Source: Robiginitomaculum antarcticum DSM 21748
GTDB lineage: Bacteria; Pseudomonadota; Alphaproteobacteria; Caulobacterales; Maricaulaceae
Reading direction: 5' to 3'
Assembly (NCBI RefSeq): GCF_000365025.1
Contig: NZ_KB823011.1
Span: 124,001 to 188,000, forward strand
Length of the DNA: 64,000 bases
Part shown: one piece after another, positions 49,937-59,206 of the stretch
How positions within the stretch are numbered: position 1 is the first letter of the stretch
How the letters are laid out: each line of letters opens with the position of its first letter
Notes under the pieces: generated by a model
Databases searched by the model: none
Told to the model about the DNA's origin: nothing
Seen by the model: only the letters and a program-made list of their open reading frames with translations
Made by a program: the position numbers and the translations under genes

Positions 49937-50010
49937 ATACTTGTTTCATCTCGCCGGCTTGCCGGTTGTAGATGCTCATGCGTGGCGATCATTTCGTCCC
50001 GTATATATAG

Positions 50011-50055
50011 CCTCGACCCAAATATTATTTTTGGATAAGTCGATGCGCTATAAAG
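50011..50055 (+). repeat. Spacer repeat, copy 1
   Basis: An imperfect direct repeat of about 45 bases with the core ACCCAAAT...TTTGGATAAGTCGATGCGCTATAAA. It lies in the 23S-5S spacer. The second copy is at 50132. Confidence 0.75.
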
Positions 50056-50131
50056 TATAAGTGTTTGCCCATTAAAAATCTCAAACACAGGCCGTGTTTG
50101 AGTTCAGATTAAATCTGATATAATTTTGCAA

Positions 50132-50176
50132 GCTTCAACCCAAATGTTTCATTTGGATAAGTTGATGCGCTATAAA
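50132..50176 (+). repeat. Spacer repeat, copy 2
   Basis: Reads CAACCCAAATGTTTCATTTG then GATAAGTTGATGCGCTATAAA. It contains the small hairpin CCAAAT-gtttc-ATTTGG. Compared with copy 1 most changes preserve the stem. Between the copies is a separate hairpin, CTCAAACAC/GTGTTTGAG (about 50078-50101). Confidence 0.75.
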
Positions 50177-50208
50177 TGACGATATCTTTACTTGTTCTGT
50201 GTTGTATT

Positions 50209-50326
50209 GGCCGGGTGGTTATGGCGAGAAGTCCCCACCCGTTCCCATTCCGAACACGGTCGTTAAGCTTCTCTGCGCCGATGGTACTTTGTCTCAAGGC
50301 ACGGGAGAGTAGGTCGCTGCCCGGCT
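50209..50326 (+). rRNA. rrf: 5S ribosomal RNA
   Basis: About 118 bases beginning GGCCGGGTGG and ending GCTGCCCGGC, with the conserved CCCACCCGTTCCCATTCCGA block and GGGAGAGTAGGTCGC. No initiator tRNA follows here; it is at 53916 instead. Confidence 0.95.
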
Positions 50327-50392
50327 TATACAATACAGAGCAAGATATATTCGGACAAAACGTCCGGTTTACTTAAGTCCCTTCTTTCAATC

Positions 50393-50421
50393 AGCCCCTG
50401 ACTTCGGTCAGGGGCTTTTTT
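50393..50421 (+). terminator. Rho-independent terminator of the rRNA operon
   Basis: Stem AGCCCCTGAC / GTCAGGGGCT with a TTCG tetraloop followed by a run of T, about 65 bases after the 5S gene. Confidence 0.93.
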
Positions 50422-50451
50422 GTTATCTTTTCTTTTTGAAATTACATCTGT

Positions 50452-51219
50452 ATGCTCGCATCTATGAAATGCATGACTCTTTTCGTTGTAATTGGGTGTT
50501 GGGGATTATCCCTGCTTGTTGTCTCCCCTGCCGTTCAGGCACAGGAGACGGTTTCAATTTTTGTAAATACGACCAAGCCTAAGGCACAAGCCTTAGCTTT
50601 TCGAGATGGCAGCAGAGAGCCCGTTACGTCGTGTTCCACGCCATGCACTCTTGAATTACCCGCAAATGAGCGTTTAGGCATAGTTGTGACCTATCGCCAA
50701 TTTCCGCCGGAACTTCTTATTATAGATACGGGGAAATATGATCCGGCTGATGCCACGTATTTAAAGGAAAACCCTCTTGAGGTTGGCTGGAGTGAGCCTG
50801 AACTCGTGAAATCTGAAATAGAAAATTGTCAGAAAAATCTGAAAACATATAATCCCGGATTACATGCCGAAGCTAAACCATGTTACCGGATAGCGCCCAC
50901 GATGCCCGCTATCGCACATCAAAGCGGATTTTGTGAGATGCGGTTTGACATTGGAATTGCTGGGCGCCCTATGAATATAAAACCGGATGTGTGTTCTGAA
51001 GTCTATTTTGCGGGCCATGCCATGCATGCTGTTCATAATTGGCGCTATTACCCGGAATTTGAAAACGGTCAGGCTGTTATCCGTAAAAATGTTGAGGTTA
51101 AGGTATCGTTTCGGCTTGCCGATGAATTAGGTAACATGTTGCCCGGGCGCGTTATTCTTGACAATGAAAAAATGGATTGGATTAATGCCGCTAAAGATTG
51201 GTATCCTCAGGATGATTAG
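50452..51219 (+). CDS. Secreted protein with TonB C-terminal domain
   Basis: A 255-residue protein with a signal peptide (about 1-31, ending VQAQ). The last ~110 residues resemble the TonB C-terminal fold: RIAPTMPAIAHQSGFCEMRF, then DIGIAGRPMNIK and AVHNWRYYPEFENG with the closing beta strand VEVKVSFRLA. It lacks the N-terminal membrane anchor and Pro-rich rod of true TonB, so it is not an energy transducer of the usual type. Three or more Cys pairs suggest disulfides. Function is unknown. An in-frame ATG four codons later (MKCMTL) is an alternative start. Confidence 0.78.
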   Translation: MLASMKCMTLFVVIGCWGLSLLVVSPAVQAQETVSIFVNTTKPKAQALAFRDGSREPVTSCSTPCTLELPANERLGIVVTYRQFPPELLIIDTGKYDPADATYLKENPLEVGWSEPELVKSEIENCQKNLKTYNPGLHAEAKPCYRIAPTMPAIAHQSGFCEMRFDIGIAGRPMNIKPDVCSEVYFAGHAMHAVHNWRYYPEFENGQAVIRKNVEVKVSFRLADELGNMLPGRVILDNEKMDWINAAKDWYPQDD

Positions 51220-51248
51220 CCGCTAACGCTAGCGTTATCGCGCATGAC

Positions 51249-52607
51249 ATGACCCTCTCTGATGCCATACGAACGCTGCAAGCCTCCTATACTGGTTTGC
51301 CGACGCCGCGGGATATGTCCGTGCTGGTGGCTGACAGCCATAAGGCCGAAACCCGCGGCTATTATGACCCGGTCGAAGATGCCCGCCTGCGCGAGACCTT
51401 TGCGCGTTACCTCGGCATCCGCAGTGCAATCTGGCAGGTTATTGATGCGGTCAGGCCGCACTATATCCCATTTTATAAACGCCGCGCTCAGATGGCGGGT
51501 GACAGCATGACGGCGTTTGCGATTGCGTTTTGCGGCGCCGAGATCATTGTTCGAACCGGCGAATATCTAATTGATCTGGCGCGTGAGCGGGACATTGTCT
51601 GGCGTAAACTGGACGAGGCCGATCTGCGGTACAACCTGCCCCGCAAACGGTTTACGCGCCTGTACAGGCAGCTGACCTCACATTGGAAAATGCGCGGTTA
51701 TTATCGCGCGCGGGATTATTTTGATGCCAATCGCGAGGCCGTCATGGCCGCTGTAAGCCAGACAGACTTTGCGGTTGTGCAGGAGATTTTAGAGAGCCTT
51801 AATCTACCCGGCGCCTCACGCGGCGATCATCTGCGCCGCTATCACCGGTTTGTAAACTTCTCTTTGCGTCGCCGCAGTGTATCAGCCTCGCGTAATGTGA
51901 TGTTCGCTTTGTTTGAAGGCACAGGCTCGGATATTGCGGAGTTGAAGATACCTCTGGTCAAAAACTTTGGTGCCCGAAAACGGGTCACGCCCGACATCTT
52001 GCAGGCCATTCAAGACACGCTGCGGCCCGGCGATATTTTTATCACCCGTCATGACGACGCGATGAGCAATCTCTTTCTACCCGGCTTCTGGCCGCACGGA
52101 GCATTTTATATCGGGACATCGGAACAGCGTGCGTCTCGCGGCATTGCAGATGTCTCTGACGGCGCAAAACATAGCGGGCAGGGCGATATCGTTATCCTCG
52201 AAGCCAAGAAAGACGGGGTGCTGCTGCGCCCGCTCGTGGAGACGCTCGCGGTTGATAGTTTCGTCGTCTTACGGCCAAATTTGACCGAGGCGCAGATCGA
52301 TACGGCAATCACGAACGGGCTAAGTCATGCGGGCAAACTTTATGATTTCATCTTTGATTTCGCCACATCTGACCGCTTGGTCTGTACCGAAGTTATATAC
52401 CGCGCCTTTCACGGCGTCGGGGATATTCGCTTCGACCTGGTCGAGAAGACCGGCCGTAAATGCTTACCGGCCGAAGATGTCATGAACCAAGCAATTTCAA
52501 GCGGCTGGTTCACGCCCGTATTAATCTTCGGAGTGAATAATAATAGACTAACCATCGGAACAAAAGCGACCGATGTTTTGCGCCATAGTTTTAACGCGGT
52601 ATTTTAA
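51249..52607 (+). CDS. YiiX/YebB-like permuted NlpC/P60 hydrolase with N-terminal extension
   Basis: A 452-residue protein without a signal peptide. The C-terminal ~180 residues (about 255-435) match the YiiX/YaeF group of circularly permuted NlpC/P60 cysteine hydrolases. His lies in FWPHGAFYIGT and the later catalytic Cys in RLVCTEVIYRAF, in the permuted His-then-Cys order. LRPGDIFITRH and GKLYDFIFDF are supporting stretches. The first ~250 residues are Arg- and Tyr-rich and helical and I cannot assign them. Members hydrolyse amide bonds of peptides or lipoproteins; the substrate here is unknown. Confidence 0.8.
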   Translation: MTLSDAIRTLQASYTGLPTPRDMSVLVADSHKAETRGYYDPVEDARLRETFARYLGIRSAIWQVIDAVRPHYIPFYKRRAQMAGDSMTAFAIAFCGAEIIVRTGEYLIDLARERDIVWRKLDEADLRYNLPRKRFTRLYRQLTSHWKMRGYYRARDYFDANREAVMAAVSQTDFAVVQEILESLNLPGASRGDHLRRYHRFVNFSLRRRSVSASRNVMFALFEGTGSDIAELKIPLVKNFGARKRVTPDILQAIQDTLRPGDIFITRHDDAMSNLFLPGFWPHGAFYIGTSEQRASRGIADVSDGAKHSGQGDIVILEAKKDGVLLRPLVETLAVDSFVVLRPNLTEAQIDTAITNGLSHAGKLYDFIFDFATSDRLVCTEVIYRAFHGVGDIRFDLVEKTGRKCLPAEDVMNQAISSGWFTPVLIFGVNNNRLTIGTKATDVLRHSFNAVF

Positions 52608-52649
52608 TGAAAAGCCGGCTTTTCAAGTCTTATGTCTCAAAATGAAGCC

Positions 52650-53144
52650 CTAAAGATCGATGACTTTCATCTCGCCCATATCAGCCTCAGTATCTTTGAT
52701 ATTGGCTTTGGCGACCTCATACATAAATTTCAGCGGATTGCCTGTGCTGGCCCAAATGGCCGCTTCATCAGGGAGGAAGCGTAGCATGATTAGTTTCGGG
52801 TCCGTCTTGCCGCCCGGATACCAGGCCGAGACGATGGGGTTCCAGAATTTGTCGACAATGGCCGGATCTGTGTGAACCGCGAGATGTCCGCGAACGCAGG
52901 CCTGATAATCTTTGTCGATATGGCACATATGCACCATGCCCGGGTTTTTCATAATCGCTTCGCCCAGCTCGCTTTTATTATCCGAGTAGAAATAGACCAC
53001 GCGGTTGTCGGGATCAATTTGCGGGGCCATAGGCTGCATATGATGCTCGGGATCGGTTGACCCCAGCATGACGCAACGCGCGCCTTTGACTTCCTCGAGA
53101 AGTTGTTGTTGCGGGTTTTCATTGAATTTATCGAGATTAGCCAT
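52650..53144 (-). CDS. Pyridoxamine 5'-phosphate oxidase-like flavin protein (general stress type)
   Basis: A 164-residue protein with the split-barrel flavin-binding fold of general stress protein 26 and related PNPOx-like proteins (CVMLGSTDPEHHMQPMAPQI, then YFYSDNKSELGEAI). The ATG at 53144 is set by a strong AAGGAGG upstream; a longer frame to 53261 is unlikely. It probably binds FMN or F420 in a redox or stress role, but is not the vitamin B6 enzyme. Confidence 0.88.
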   Translation of the reverse strand: MANLDKFNENPQQQLLEEVKGARCVMLGSTDPEHHMQPMAPQIDPDNRVVYFYSDNKSELGEAIMKNPGMVHMCHIDKDYQACVRGHLAVHTDPAIVDKFWNPIVSAWYPGGKTDPKLIMLRFLPDEAAIWASTGNPLKFMYEVAKANIKDTEADMGEMKVIDL

Positions 53145-53321
53145 GCGGGCCTCCTTTAATATGGGGTTAGTTTTGAAACGCGCGGAGCAAAGACACTGTT
53201 CCGAGTTATAAGGATGCAAAAGAGGTAATTTTTTATAAGCCTGCATCCCGTCTCCGCGCATAATAAAGTCTTCTTCAGACTGTGTCTTGACATATGCCGC
53301 AGCGTCACTTCATTTTGCAGT

Positions 53322-53771
53322 ATGAAATTCTTTATATGCCTCATCCTTGCGGTCTTGTTTTCATCCTCCGCCCTCGCTGACCCACTTCAATGGGCCAATG
53401 GCGCATGGGGGATTGATGTTGGAAATATCCCCGAAGGGCTGAGCGCCGACGAGATCGACACATATCGCAATTGCAAATCTACGCCTGTTTTGATTACGGT
53501 TGATCGAGACACCATGCGCTACACTGCGGTGCATACGGGAGAAAATAATTTTATATCCGCCTCGCCGGTTCTTAATGCCACAGACACATATTTGTCCCTG
53601 CGCTATGATGACGAAGACCGCGTCATGGAAAATGGAAATCTGCATAAATGGCATATGGTCTTTGTTTCGCCGGATAAATTCTACTGGGTGCTTGGTGAAG
53701 AGCCGACAAAGGAGGCTCGTGAGGGCATAATCGCAATCGCGCGCATCAGGTGTCAGACTCTCGTGGGTTAG
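53322..53771 (+). CDS. Small secreted protein, unknown
   Basis: A 149-residue protein with a signal peptide (MKFFICLILAVLFSSSALAD, cut near residue 19). The mature part has two Cys (in YRNCKSTP and RIRCQTLVG) that could form a disulfide. It is beta-rich and acidic, with no family I recognise. An initiator tRNA gene follows. Confidence 0.7.
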   Translation: MKFFICLILAVLFSSSALADPLQWANGAWGIDVGNIPEGLSADEIDTYRNCKSTPVLITVDRDTMRYTAVHTGENNFISASPVLNATDTYLSLRYDDEDRVMENGNLHKWHMVFVSPDKFYWVLGEEPTKEAREGIIAIARIRCQTLVG

Positions 53772-53915
53772 GCGGTCTGCCGCGGGACTGTCGGTGATTT
53801 TTTCGGACGCGTTGGTCGGACGCGCCTCTATAGCTCCATCATGGTTTTTTCGCATATAAATATCATCATAGGCGTTGAAATTACGTGAGCAGGGGTCTAT
53901 ATCCCCTTTTCTTGG

Positions 53916-53992
<77 letters not shown>

Positions 53993-54000
53993 ATAAAAAA

Positions 54001-54022
54001 GCCGCCTTTGGGCGGCTTTTTT
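54001..54022 (+). terminator. Rho-independent terminator after tRNA-fMet
   Basis: GCCGCC, TTTG loop, GGCGGC, then TTTTTT, preceded by a run of A, so it could act in both directions. Confidence 0.92.
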
Positions 54023-54171
54023 ATTGGGCTGGACGGGATTGAATTATTTCCGGATAGCGCTATGAAGCCGCGCAATTGGCTTAATCTCTAAGTCGATATA
54101 TTCATGCTTGAATGGATAATTATTTTATGCTCGAATTGCTCCATTAATCATCTGTATATACAGGATCTTTG

Positions 54172-54624
54172 ATGCAATATTTTAAAACTCTAATTTTACC
54201 GCTAGCTGTATTCGCAGTGCTGCCCGCAACTGCATCAGCTGCAGGCGACGCCACGACATGCAAGATTTATGGAAAAATTGGCGGCGCTATAACAGACTTC
54301 ATGCTGCCGCTAACGATGCAGGATTTAGTCAATATTCTAACGGATAAAGATCCCGTGCTCTCTACAAAAATGACTACCGTCATTGTAGAAGCTCTGGACA
54401 CCAATGACATCGTCAGTTTGACAGAACTTGGTGACGAGGCAGCCGGTTTAATGGGAGAAGCGGCCGGCCAAGTCGCTATAGAACTTTTGATGTCCGGGCA
54501 GGCGTCTTCGGGTGCAGAGATAGTCTCCATTATGGATAGCACATGTCAATCAGTCGGCTTTGAGGGCATTATTTCAAACCAAAGAGACGCACGAAACAGT
54601 CTTAGTAAAATAATGGGCGAGTAA
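54172..54624 (+). CDS. Small secreted protein, unknown
   Basis: A 150-residue protein with a signal peptide (about 1-23, ending TASAAG) and a mature acidic helical domain containing two Cys (TTCKIYG and STCQSVG). No family recognised. The ATG at 54172 is preferred over an adjacent TTG at 54169 because CAGGA lies seven bases upstream. A weak palindrome GGATAGCGCTATGA (54052-54065) lies about 110 bases upstream. Confidence 0.7.
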   Translation: MQYFKTLILPLAVFAVLPATASAAGDATTCKIYGKIGGAITDFMLPLTMQDLVNILTDKDPVLSTKMTTVIVEALDTNDIVSLTELGDEAAGLMGEAAGQVAIELLMSGQASSGAEIVSIMDSTCQSVGFEGIISNQRDARNSLSKIMGE

Positions 54625-54680
54625 GCGTCCAAGATCGTCCCGATCATCTTCTAAATCTATCACGGCTTATTGCGCATAAA

Positions 54681-54706
54681 AAAGTGGCCCCCGAGGGGGC
54701 CACTTT
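54681..54706. terminator. Bidirectional terminator
   Basis: AAAGTGGCCCCC...GGGGGCCACTTT between two convergent genes (the small secreted protein and the trypsin-like protease). Confidence 0.88.
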
Positions 54707-54727
54707 AAGACTTAAATTGTGCTCGGG

Positions 54728-56215
54728 TTACGGGCAGTTAGCCGCAACGCCCTGGTTTCCGTCAGAATTGTTCGCCAGGTTAAGGTCTCCGGACTTCGCC
54801 GCGTTAAACACGCATGACGCCGACGTGCCGTTAAGCTTAGGTCCTGCCATGCCGGGAGAGGTGTTATAGCCCCAGCTATTGACTGAAATCAGCGGGCCTG
54901 AGCCTGATGTTTCATTCATAGGCTGGATCCATGGACCGCCGGATGATCCGCCGGACAAACCGGAAGAGGGCAACCACCAGTTAGCTGTGCCTTCGGTGGT
55001 CATATCTTCAGCGCTGTACATAAAGAACGGGTCTTCACTGTAGGAATAGCCCAGAGCATGGGTATAGTCCTGCGTGAGCGGCCCGGCAGTGCCATCATCG
55101 ACAACAGGCGCCGAGAAGCTGATGGATTGGGTCGGGACAGCTGTGTCAAGCGAGTCAGATGAACTGGCTGCGCCCGAATGGCTGCCGCTATCATTGACGA
55201 CATAATAGGCATAATCCCATGGGATATTGTCAGGGAAGGTGCGGGTCGTCCAATTAATATCAACAACGCCAAAGTTTGATGTCCAGCATCCGATTGGATC
55301 ATTTGTACAATTGCTGTCTGTGCCTGCGCCCGTTGTCCCGTCCTGGTTGGGAATAAAGAGAACGTTTCTGGCAAAGGCCTTATATTGATCATTATAGACA
55401 CAATGCGCCGCCGTAATGATGACGGATCGGCCTGTCGTCGCATCACTGGCAACCGTACCGGAACAGACATAACCCGCCCAGCGCATTAGACGTGTATCCG
55501 TCGGCATTTCATAAAAAAGACGTCCTGTGGAATATTGAATATCGCCGCCTTTTGTCCAGCGCGAATTCGTTACAATATCGGGACTCGGATCCGGATCGCC
55601 GGTTCCTAGATCGACCGTGAAATTTCGGCTTTGAGAGGTTGATACATTGCCGCCACGTTTGGCATTATCAGTTGCGACAACGCGCCAGTTACCGGGGCCG
55701 GCCGGAAAGCCGCTGAGATTGACTTCCCATGTATCATTACCAATAAATGTGCCGGCGAATGTTTGACTGCCGCCATTATAATTAATTTCAAAGCTAACAG
55801 ATCTTACGCCTGAGCCTGCATCTGTAACGACTGCAGAGAACGTCTGGTTTGCTCCGATTACAGCGCCGTCTGCCGGTGACATTGACATGATTGCGGGCGC
55901 CGTTGAATCTTTAACGGGCTTGGCGGTAGGCTGCGGTTTTTTGGCCGCTTTGATGCGCTCTTGTTTAAGCTCGTATTTTTTGGCGTGTCCGTATGGCATC
56001 ATTTTGCCATCACGGTTTTTCATATAGGCGAGGCCGCGATGATCAAGCCGCATATCGCGCGGTTGCGCGTCATCAATGCGGTCTTGTGACCAATGGTCAA
56101 ATACCTTTTGTGATTTCGCGTCCGGTTTACCTTCAGCGTTAGCAAGTCCGGGAGCGGCGAAGGCCAAGCCCATAAGTGCGCTGCAACCGAGAAGCGCTTT
56201 GATAGTTTTTTTCAT
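54728..56215 (-). CDS. Secreted trypsin-like serine protease with Ig-like domain
   Basis: A 495-residue exported protein (signal peptide about 1-27, ending LANAEG). A basic, Lys-rich region (about 60-105) precedes a bacterial Ig-like beta domain (about 108-205, PAIMSMSPADGAVI... RVVATDNAKRGGN). The trypsin-fold protease then shows His in ITAAHCVYN, Asp in WDYAYYVVND and Ser in GLSGGSSGGPWIQP, with paired Cys nearby. It is likely an extracellular protease. The gene is followed by a bidirectional terminator. Confidence 0.9.
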   Translation of the reverse strand: MKKTIKALLGCSALMGLAFAAPGLANAEGKPDAKSQKVFDHWSQDRIDDAQPRDMRLDHRGLAYMKNRDGKMMPYGHAKKYELKQERIKAAKKPQPTAKPVKDSTAPAIMSMSPADGAVIGANQTFSAVVTDAGSGVRSVSFEINYNGGSQTFAGTFIGNDTWEVNLSGFPAGPGNWRVVATDNAKRGGNVSTSQSRNFTVDLGTGDPDPSPDIVTNSRWTKGGDIQYSTGRLFYEMPTDTRLMRWAGYVCSGTVASDATTGRSVIITAAHCVYNDQYKAFARNVLFIPNQDGTTGAGTDSNCTNDPIGCWTSNFGVVDINWTTRTFPDNIPWDYAYYVVNDSGSHSGAASSSDSLDTAVPTQSISFSAPVVDDGTAGPLTQDYTHALGYSYSEDPFFMYSAEDMTTEGTANWWLPSSGLSGGSSGGPWIQPMNETSGSGPLISVNSWGYNTSPGMAGPKLNGTSASCVFNAAKSGDLNLANNSDGNQGVAANCP

Positions 56216-56439
56216 TGTAATCCCCTTAAACGACCCATTTTTGGGTTCACACTGTCGTGATGTGTCGATAAAGGCGTGTCAAACACGAATTTCAAAATAA
56301 ATGAGAATTTGCTGTCAAGGGGGTGTAAAACGGTAAATTCTACCTCAATAATCTAACATTATGATGCATAATACGTTAATTTGGGTATTTTGTAGTGCGG
56401 CTTAATGAAAATAGACCTCTTTAATTTGAGTGATTCGCG
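56216..56439. other. Intergenic, AT-rich
   Basis: About 220 bases upstream of the secreted protease, AT-rich toward 56300-56420; it probably holds the protease promoter. Nothing else recognised. Confidence 0.5.
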
Positions 56440-57261
56440 TCAATTTGGCTGATAATCTCCAAATTTCGGCGCGCGTTTTTCAAAAAAGGCACGAACGCCT
56501 TCCTGGCAATCGGCAGAAATAAAACTTTCGGCCAGAGTGACGCTTTCGCGTAAATGTGCGTCCATAGGTCCGCCCTGATCCGCCATAGCTTGACGCAAAA
56601 GCTGTTTATTCAGACGCGCTGATCGCGGGGATACATTTTGCGCAATATCGCGAGCAATCTCCAAAGCGCGGGGCAGCACGTCTTCCGGCGCGGCAAGCTC
56701 GTGCATCAGGCCAAGCGACAAAGCTTCGTCCGAAAGAAATGTCCGGCCGGTCAGTGACAGCTCGCTGGCTTTGGCGAGGCCGATAAGGCGGGGGAGAAAC
56801 CAGCTGCTGGCCGCGTCCCAGACAATACCGCGGCGGGTAAAGGGCAAGGCGAATTTGGCTTTATCAGACGCAATGCGTATATCCATCGGAAAGGTCATGG
56901 TCAGCCCAATTCCGGCTGCGGAGCCGTTAATCGCGCCAATGATCGGCACATCGCATTCCCACAGACGTAGCGTGAGCACGCCGCCAAAATCGCGCTCTAC
57001 GCCTTCATGGACAATCGGGTCTACGGCGAGGCCTGCGCCCGTAAACCCGCCGGATATATCAGCGCCGGCGCAGAAAGTTTTACCATGGCCTGTGATAACA
57101 ATAGCCCTGACGCTATGGTAGGCTTCGGCGGCGTCTATCGCGGCGCAAATCTCCATACACATATGCGACGTAAACGCATTCATACGTTCGGGACGATGAA
57201 GCGTAATGATCTGCACAGCGCCGTCGCGATGCGTTTTAAGTGTGTCCATTTTGATGTCCAT
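56440..57261 (-). CDS. Enoyl-CoA hydratase/isomerase family protein
   Basis: A 273-residue crotonase. The oxyanion-hole motifs are FCAGADISGG (about residue 65) and INGSAAGIGLTMTF (about 110). RRGIVWDAASSWFLPRLIG carries the second catalytic position of many hydratases (Glu replaced by Asp here). The reaction, hydration of a trans-2-enoyl-CoA or another crotonase reaction, is not fixed by sequence. A second ATG four codons in (MDTLKTH) is possible. It stands alone. Confidence 0.88.
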   Translation of the reverse strand: MDIKMDTLKTHRDGAVQIITLHRPERMNAFTSHMCMEICAAIDAAEAYHSVRAIVITGHGKTFCAGADISGGFTGAGLAVDPIVHEGVERDFGGVLTLRLWECDVPIIGAINGSAAGIGLTMTFPMDIRIASDKAKFALPFTRRGIVWDAASSWFLPRLIGLAKASELSLTGRTFLSDEALSLGLMHELAAPEDVLPRALEIARDIAQNVSPRSARLNKQLLRQAMADQGGPMDAHLRESVTLAESFISADCQEGVRAFFEKRAPKFGDYQPN

Positions 57262-57491
57262 CGGGCAGGGGGCGGTAACTTATCTTGCGACTTAGTAAAT
57301 GACGATGGCGGGTCATTTCAAATAATAAAGTAAATTCGTATACCGGCTTGTCCCATATGTATATGCGCGGCGTATACGGCAATATCCGATGACATAGCCT
57401 CGACGACTAAGGAAACTCCCGCGCGGAAATGCACGGGGCTGCGTTAAAGCCTAAGAGAACAGGCCTCATTTGGCTCCAAAAAATGGCCTGT

Positions 57492-58385
57492 TCATGGCGT
57501 CACGGAGTCGGGCTCTTGGTACACCCGAACATAATCGACTTCCATTTGCGCGGGAAAGATTGACTCATCTATGCCTTGCTGGCCGCCCCACGAGCCGCCG
57601 ACTGCGATATTCATAATCAAGAAAAAAGGCGCATCAAAAGGCCAGCTTTCTTTCCCTTTTCCATCATTTTCATATGAAAAATAGGGCTGCCCATTGACCG
57701 CCAAAGTGATGCGGTCGGGGGTCCAGAGCAGGGCATGGGTTTGAAAGGCGCCGCAGGCGTCTTCTATCTCAATATGTGTTCCGACCTGCGTCCCTTTCGT
57801 ATGGTTATATTTCTGCGTATGTATTGTGGCGTGAAAGGTATCGGGTTGAAATCCGACATATTCCATAATGTCAATTTCGCCGTCATCCGGCCATTTATCT
57901 CCATTTTGAGATAACATCCAGATCGCCGGCCAAAGACCGCGCCCGCAGGGCAGTTTGGCCCGCACTTCGAAATAGCCATAGGTCCACGCGGCTTTGTCTT
58001 TCGACAAAAGTCGCGCCGAGCTGTAATCCTGCCCGCCCCAGTCGGCGTAGTTTTTAATCTGCGCCGGATCTTTTCGGGCTTCTATAATCAGGTGGCCGTC
58101 TTCAATGCGGGCATTTTGGGATCGCGCAGCAGGATAGTATTGAAGCTCGTCATTATACCAGCCTTGGGAATTCCGGCTGGTATCATATGTCCAGCGGGAC
58201 TCATCAGGCTGGCCGTCCTGTTCAAATTCATCTGCCCACACCAAGCTGTAGCCCGCGGGCTTTAATAGCGAATCGGGCAAGAGCGCAGATGATGCGTCCG
58301 GCTGTGTCGCGCAGCCCGCAAGAGCGCTGATGAGCGTCAACGCCAATCCTGTAGAGGCCAAAATCGACTTAGAACGATGGATCAT
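57492..58385 (-). CDS. GH16 beta-glucanase-type lipoprotein
   Basis: A glycoside hydrolase family 16 enzyme of 297 residues, predicted to be a lipoprotein (LAGC, Cys25). The catalytic signature GEIDIMEYVG is complete, and WADEFEQDG, WTYDTSRNSQGWYNDELQYY and the aromatic WPFDAPFFLIMNIAVGGSWGG match laminarinase-type enzymes that act on beta-1,3-glucans. Substrate is inferred from family only. The ATG at 58385 gives the lipoprotein signal; an upstream frame to 58481 lacks one. It is the second gene of a unit with the secreted protein at 58459. Confidence 0.92.
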   Translation of the reverse strand: MIHRSKSILASTGLALTLISALAGCATQPDASSALLPDSLLKPAGYSLVWADEFEQDGQPDESRWTYDTSRNSQGWYNDELQYYPAARSQNARIEDGHLIIEARKDPAQIKNYADWGGQDYSSARLLSKDKAAWTYGYFEVRAKLPCGRGLWPAIWMLSQNGDKWPDDGEIDIMEYVGFQPDTFHATIHTQKYNHTKGTQVGTHIEIEDACGAFQTHALLWTPDRITLAVNGQPYFSYENDGKGKESWPFDAPFFLIMNIAVGGSWGGQQGIDESIFPAQMEVDYVRVYQEPDSVTP

Positions 58386-58458
58386 ATCTGACTCACTATT
58401 TGATAATCTGCCGACCTTGGCTATCATGCTCATCCGGACGTGTTGGGCGCAGTGAGCT

Positions 58459-59046
58459 CTATTGCCCCAAATTTGAAACATAGAACTGACCGAACTCTAC
58501 GGTTTGCGCGTGATCAGCAACTTGGAAAGAGGCTTGCAGAGAATCAACACCATAGTTTTTAGTCGCGACACCTTTAGCTGTATAAATGGCCCAATCTTGT
58601 GTTGGGCTGAAGCCTTGGGTAATAATGGCGTCATAAGGGTCAGTATTGCGCTGCACCAGCGCCGTGATTTTAGCGGTCTCAAAACCTTTGGCGGGTTTAA
58701 CGGTCCGGGCCCAGAAATGAAGTACAATTTCATCGCCGATGTTGGCTTCGCTATCCAATTGGATGGCGATATTAATTTCCCATGTTCGCATTTGTTTCTT
58801 TTTGACGCGAATTTGATAAGCCTTACCTCCCGGCGCCCCTTCAGCGTCGACGATTTTTGTGCGTTTATCGGGCCCCGATGCACTCCAGCGGATGTCATAT
58901 GGATTGTGCATCAACGTTCCGGGCAGATTTTCGTCTAAAATGGCCCGCGCCTCAGAGAGTTCATCCGCATAAGCGGGACTAGCGGCCCCGATACATATGA
59001 CGCTTGTCAAAAATGCGGCCAGAATTAGCGGTTTAATTAATTTCAT
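58459..59046 (-). CDS. Secreted carbohydrate-binding-like beta-sandwich protein
   Basis: A 195-residue exported protein (signal peptide ending near AYAD). The body (about 45-190) looks like a beta-sandwich carbohydrate-binding module of the CBM4/9/22 type (MRTWEINIAIQLDSEANIGD, then EIVLHFWARTV). GGAGA precedes the ATG at 59046. It lies 73 bp upstream of the GH16 gene on the same strand, so the two may bind and cut the same beta-glucan. The family call is tentative. Confidence 0.7.
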   Translation of the reverse strand: MKLIKPLILAAFLTSVICIGAASPAYADELSEARAILDENLPGTLMHNPYDIRWSASGPDKRTKIVDAEGAPGGKAYQIRVKKKQMRTWEINIAIQLDSEANIGDEIVLHFWARTVKPAKGFETAKITALVQRNTDPYDAIITQGFSPTQDWAIYTAKGVATKNYGVDSLQASFQVADHAQTVEFGQFYVSNLGQ

Positions 59047-59206
59047 AAGGGTCTCCAATATTTGATTCATGAGATTATTAAGGGCGGCAGTTATCTCTAA
59101 TCCTGCGTCTTTTATTATAACGTATTATGTCTCCGGCCCGCCCGTCGCCGACCGCAAAATTTGAGTTCTATGGCTGAGCGCAAGGGTTAAAATTTCTCTG
59201 AAATAT

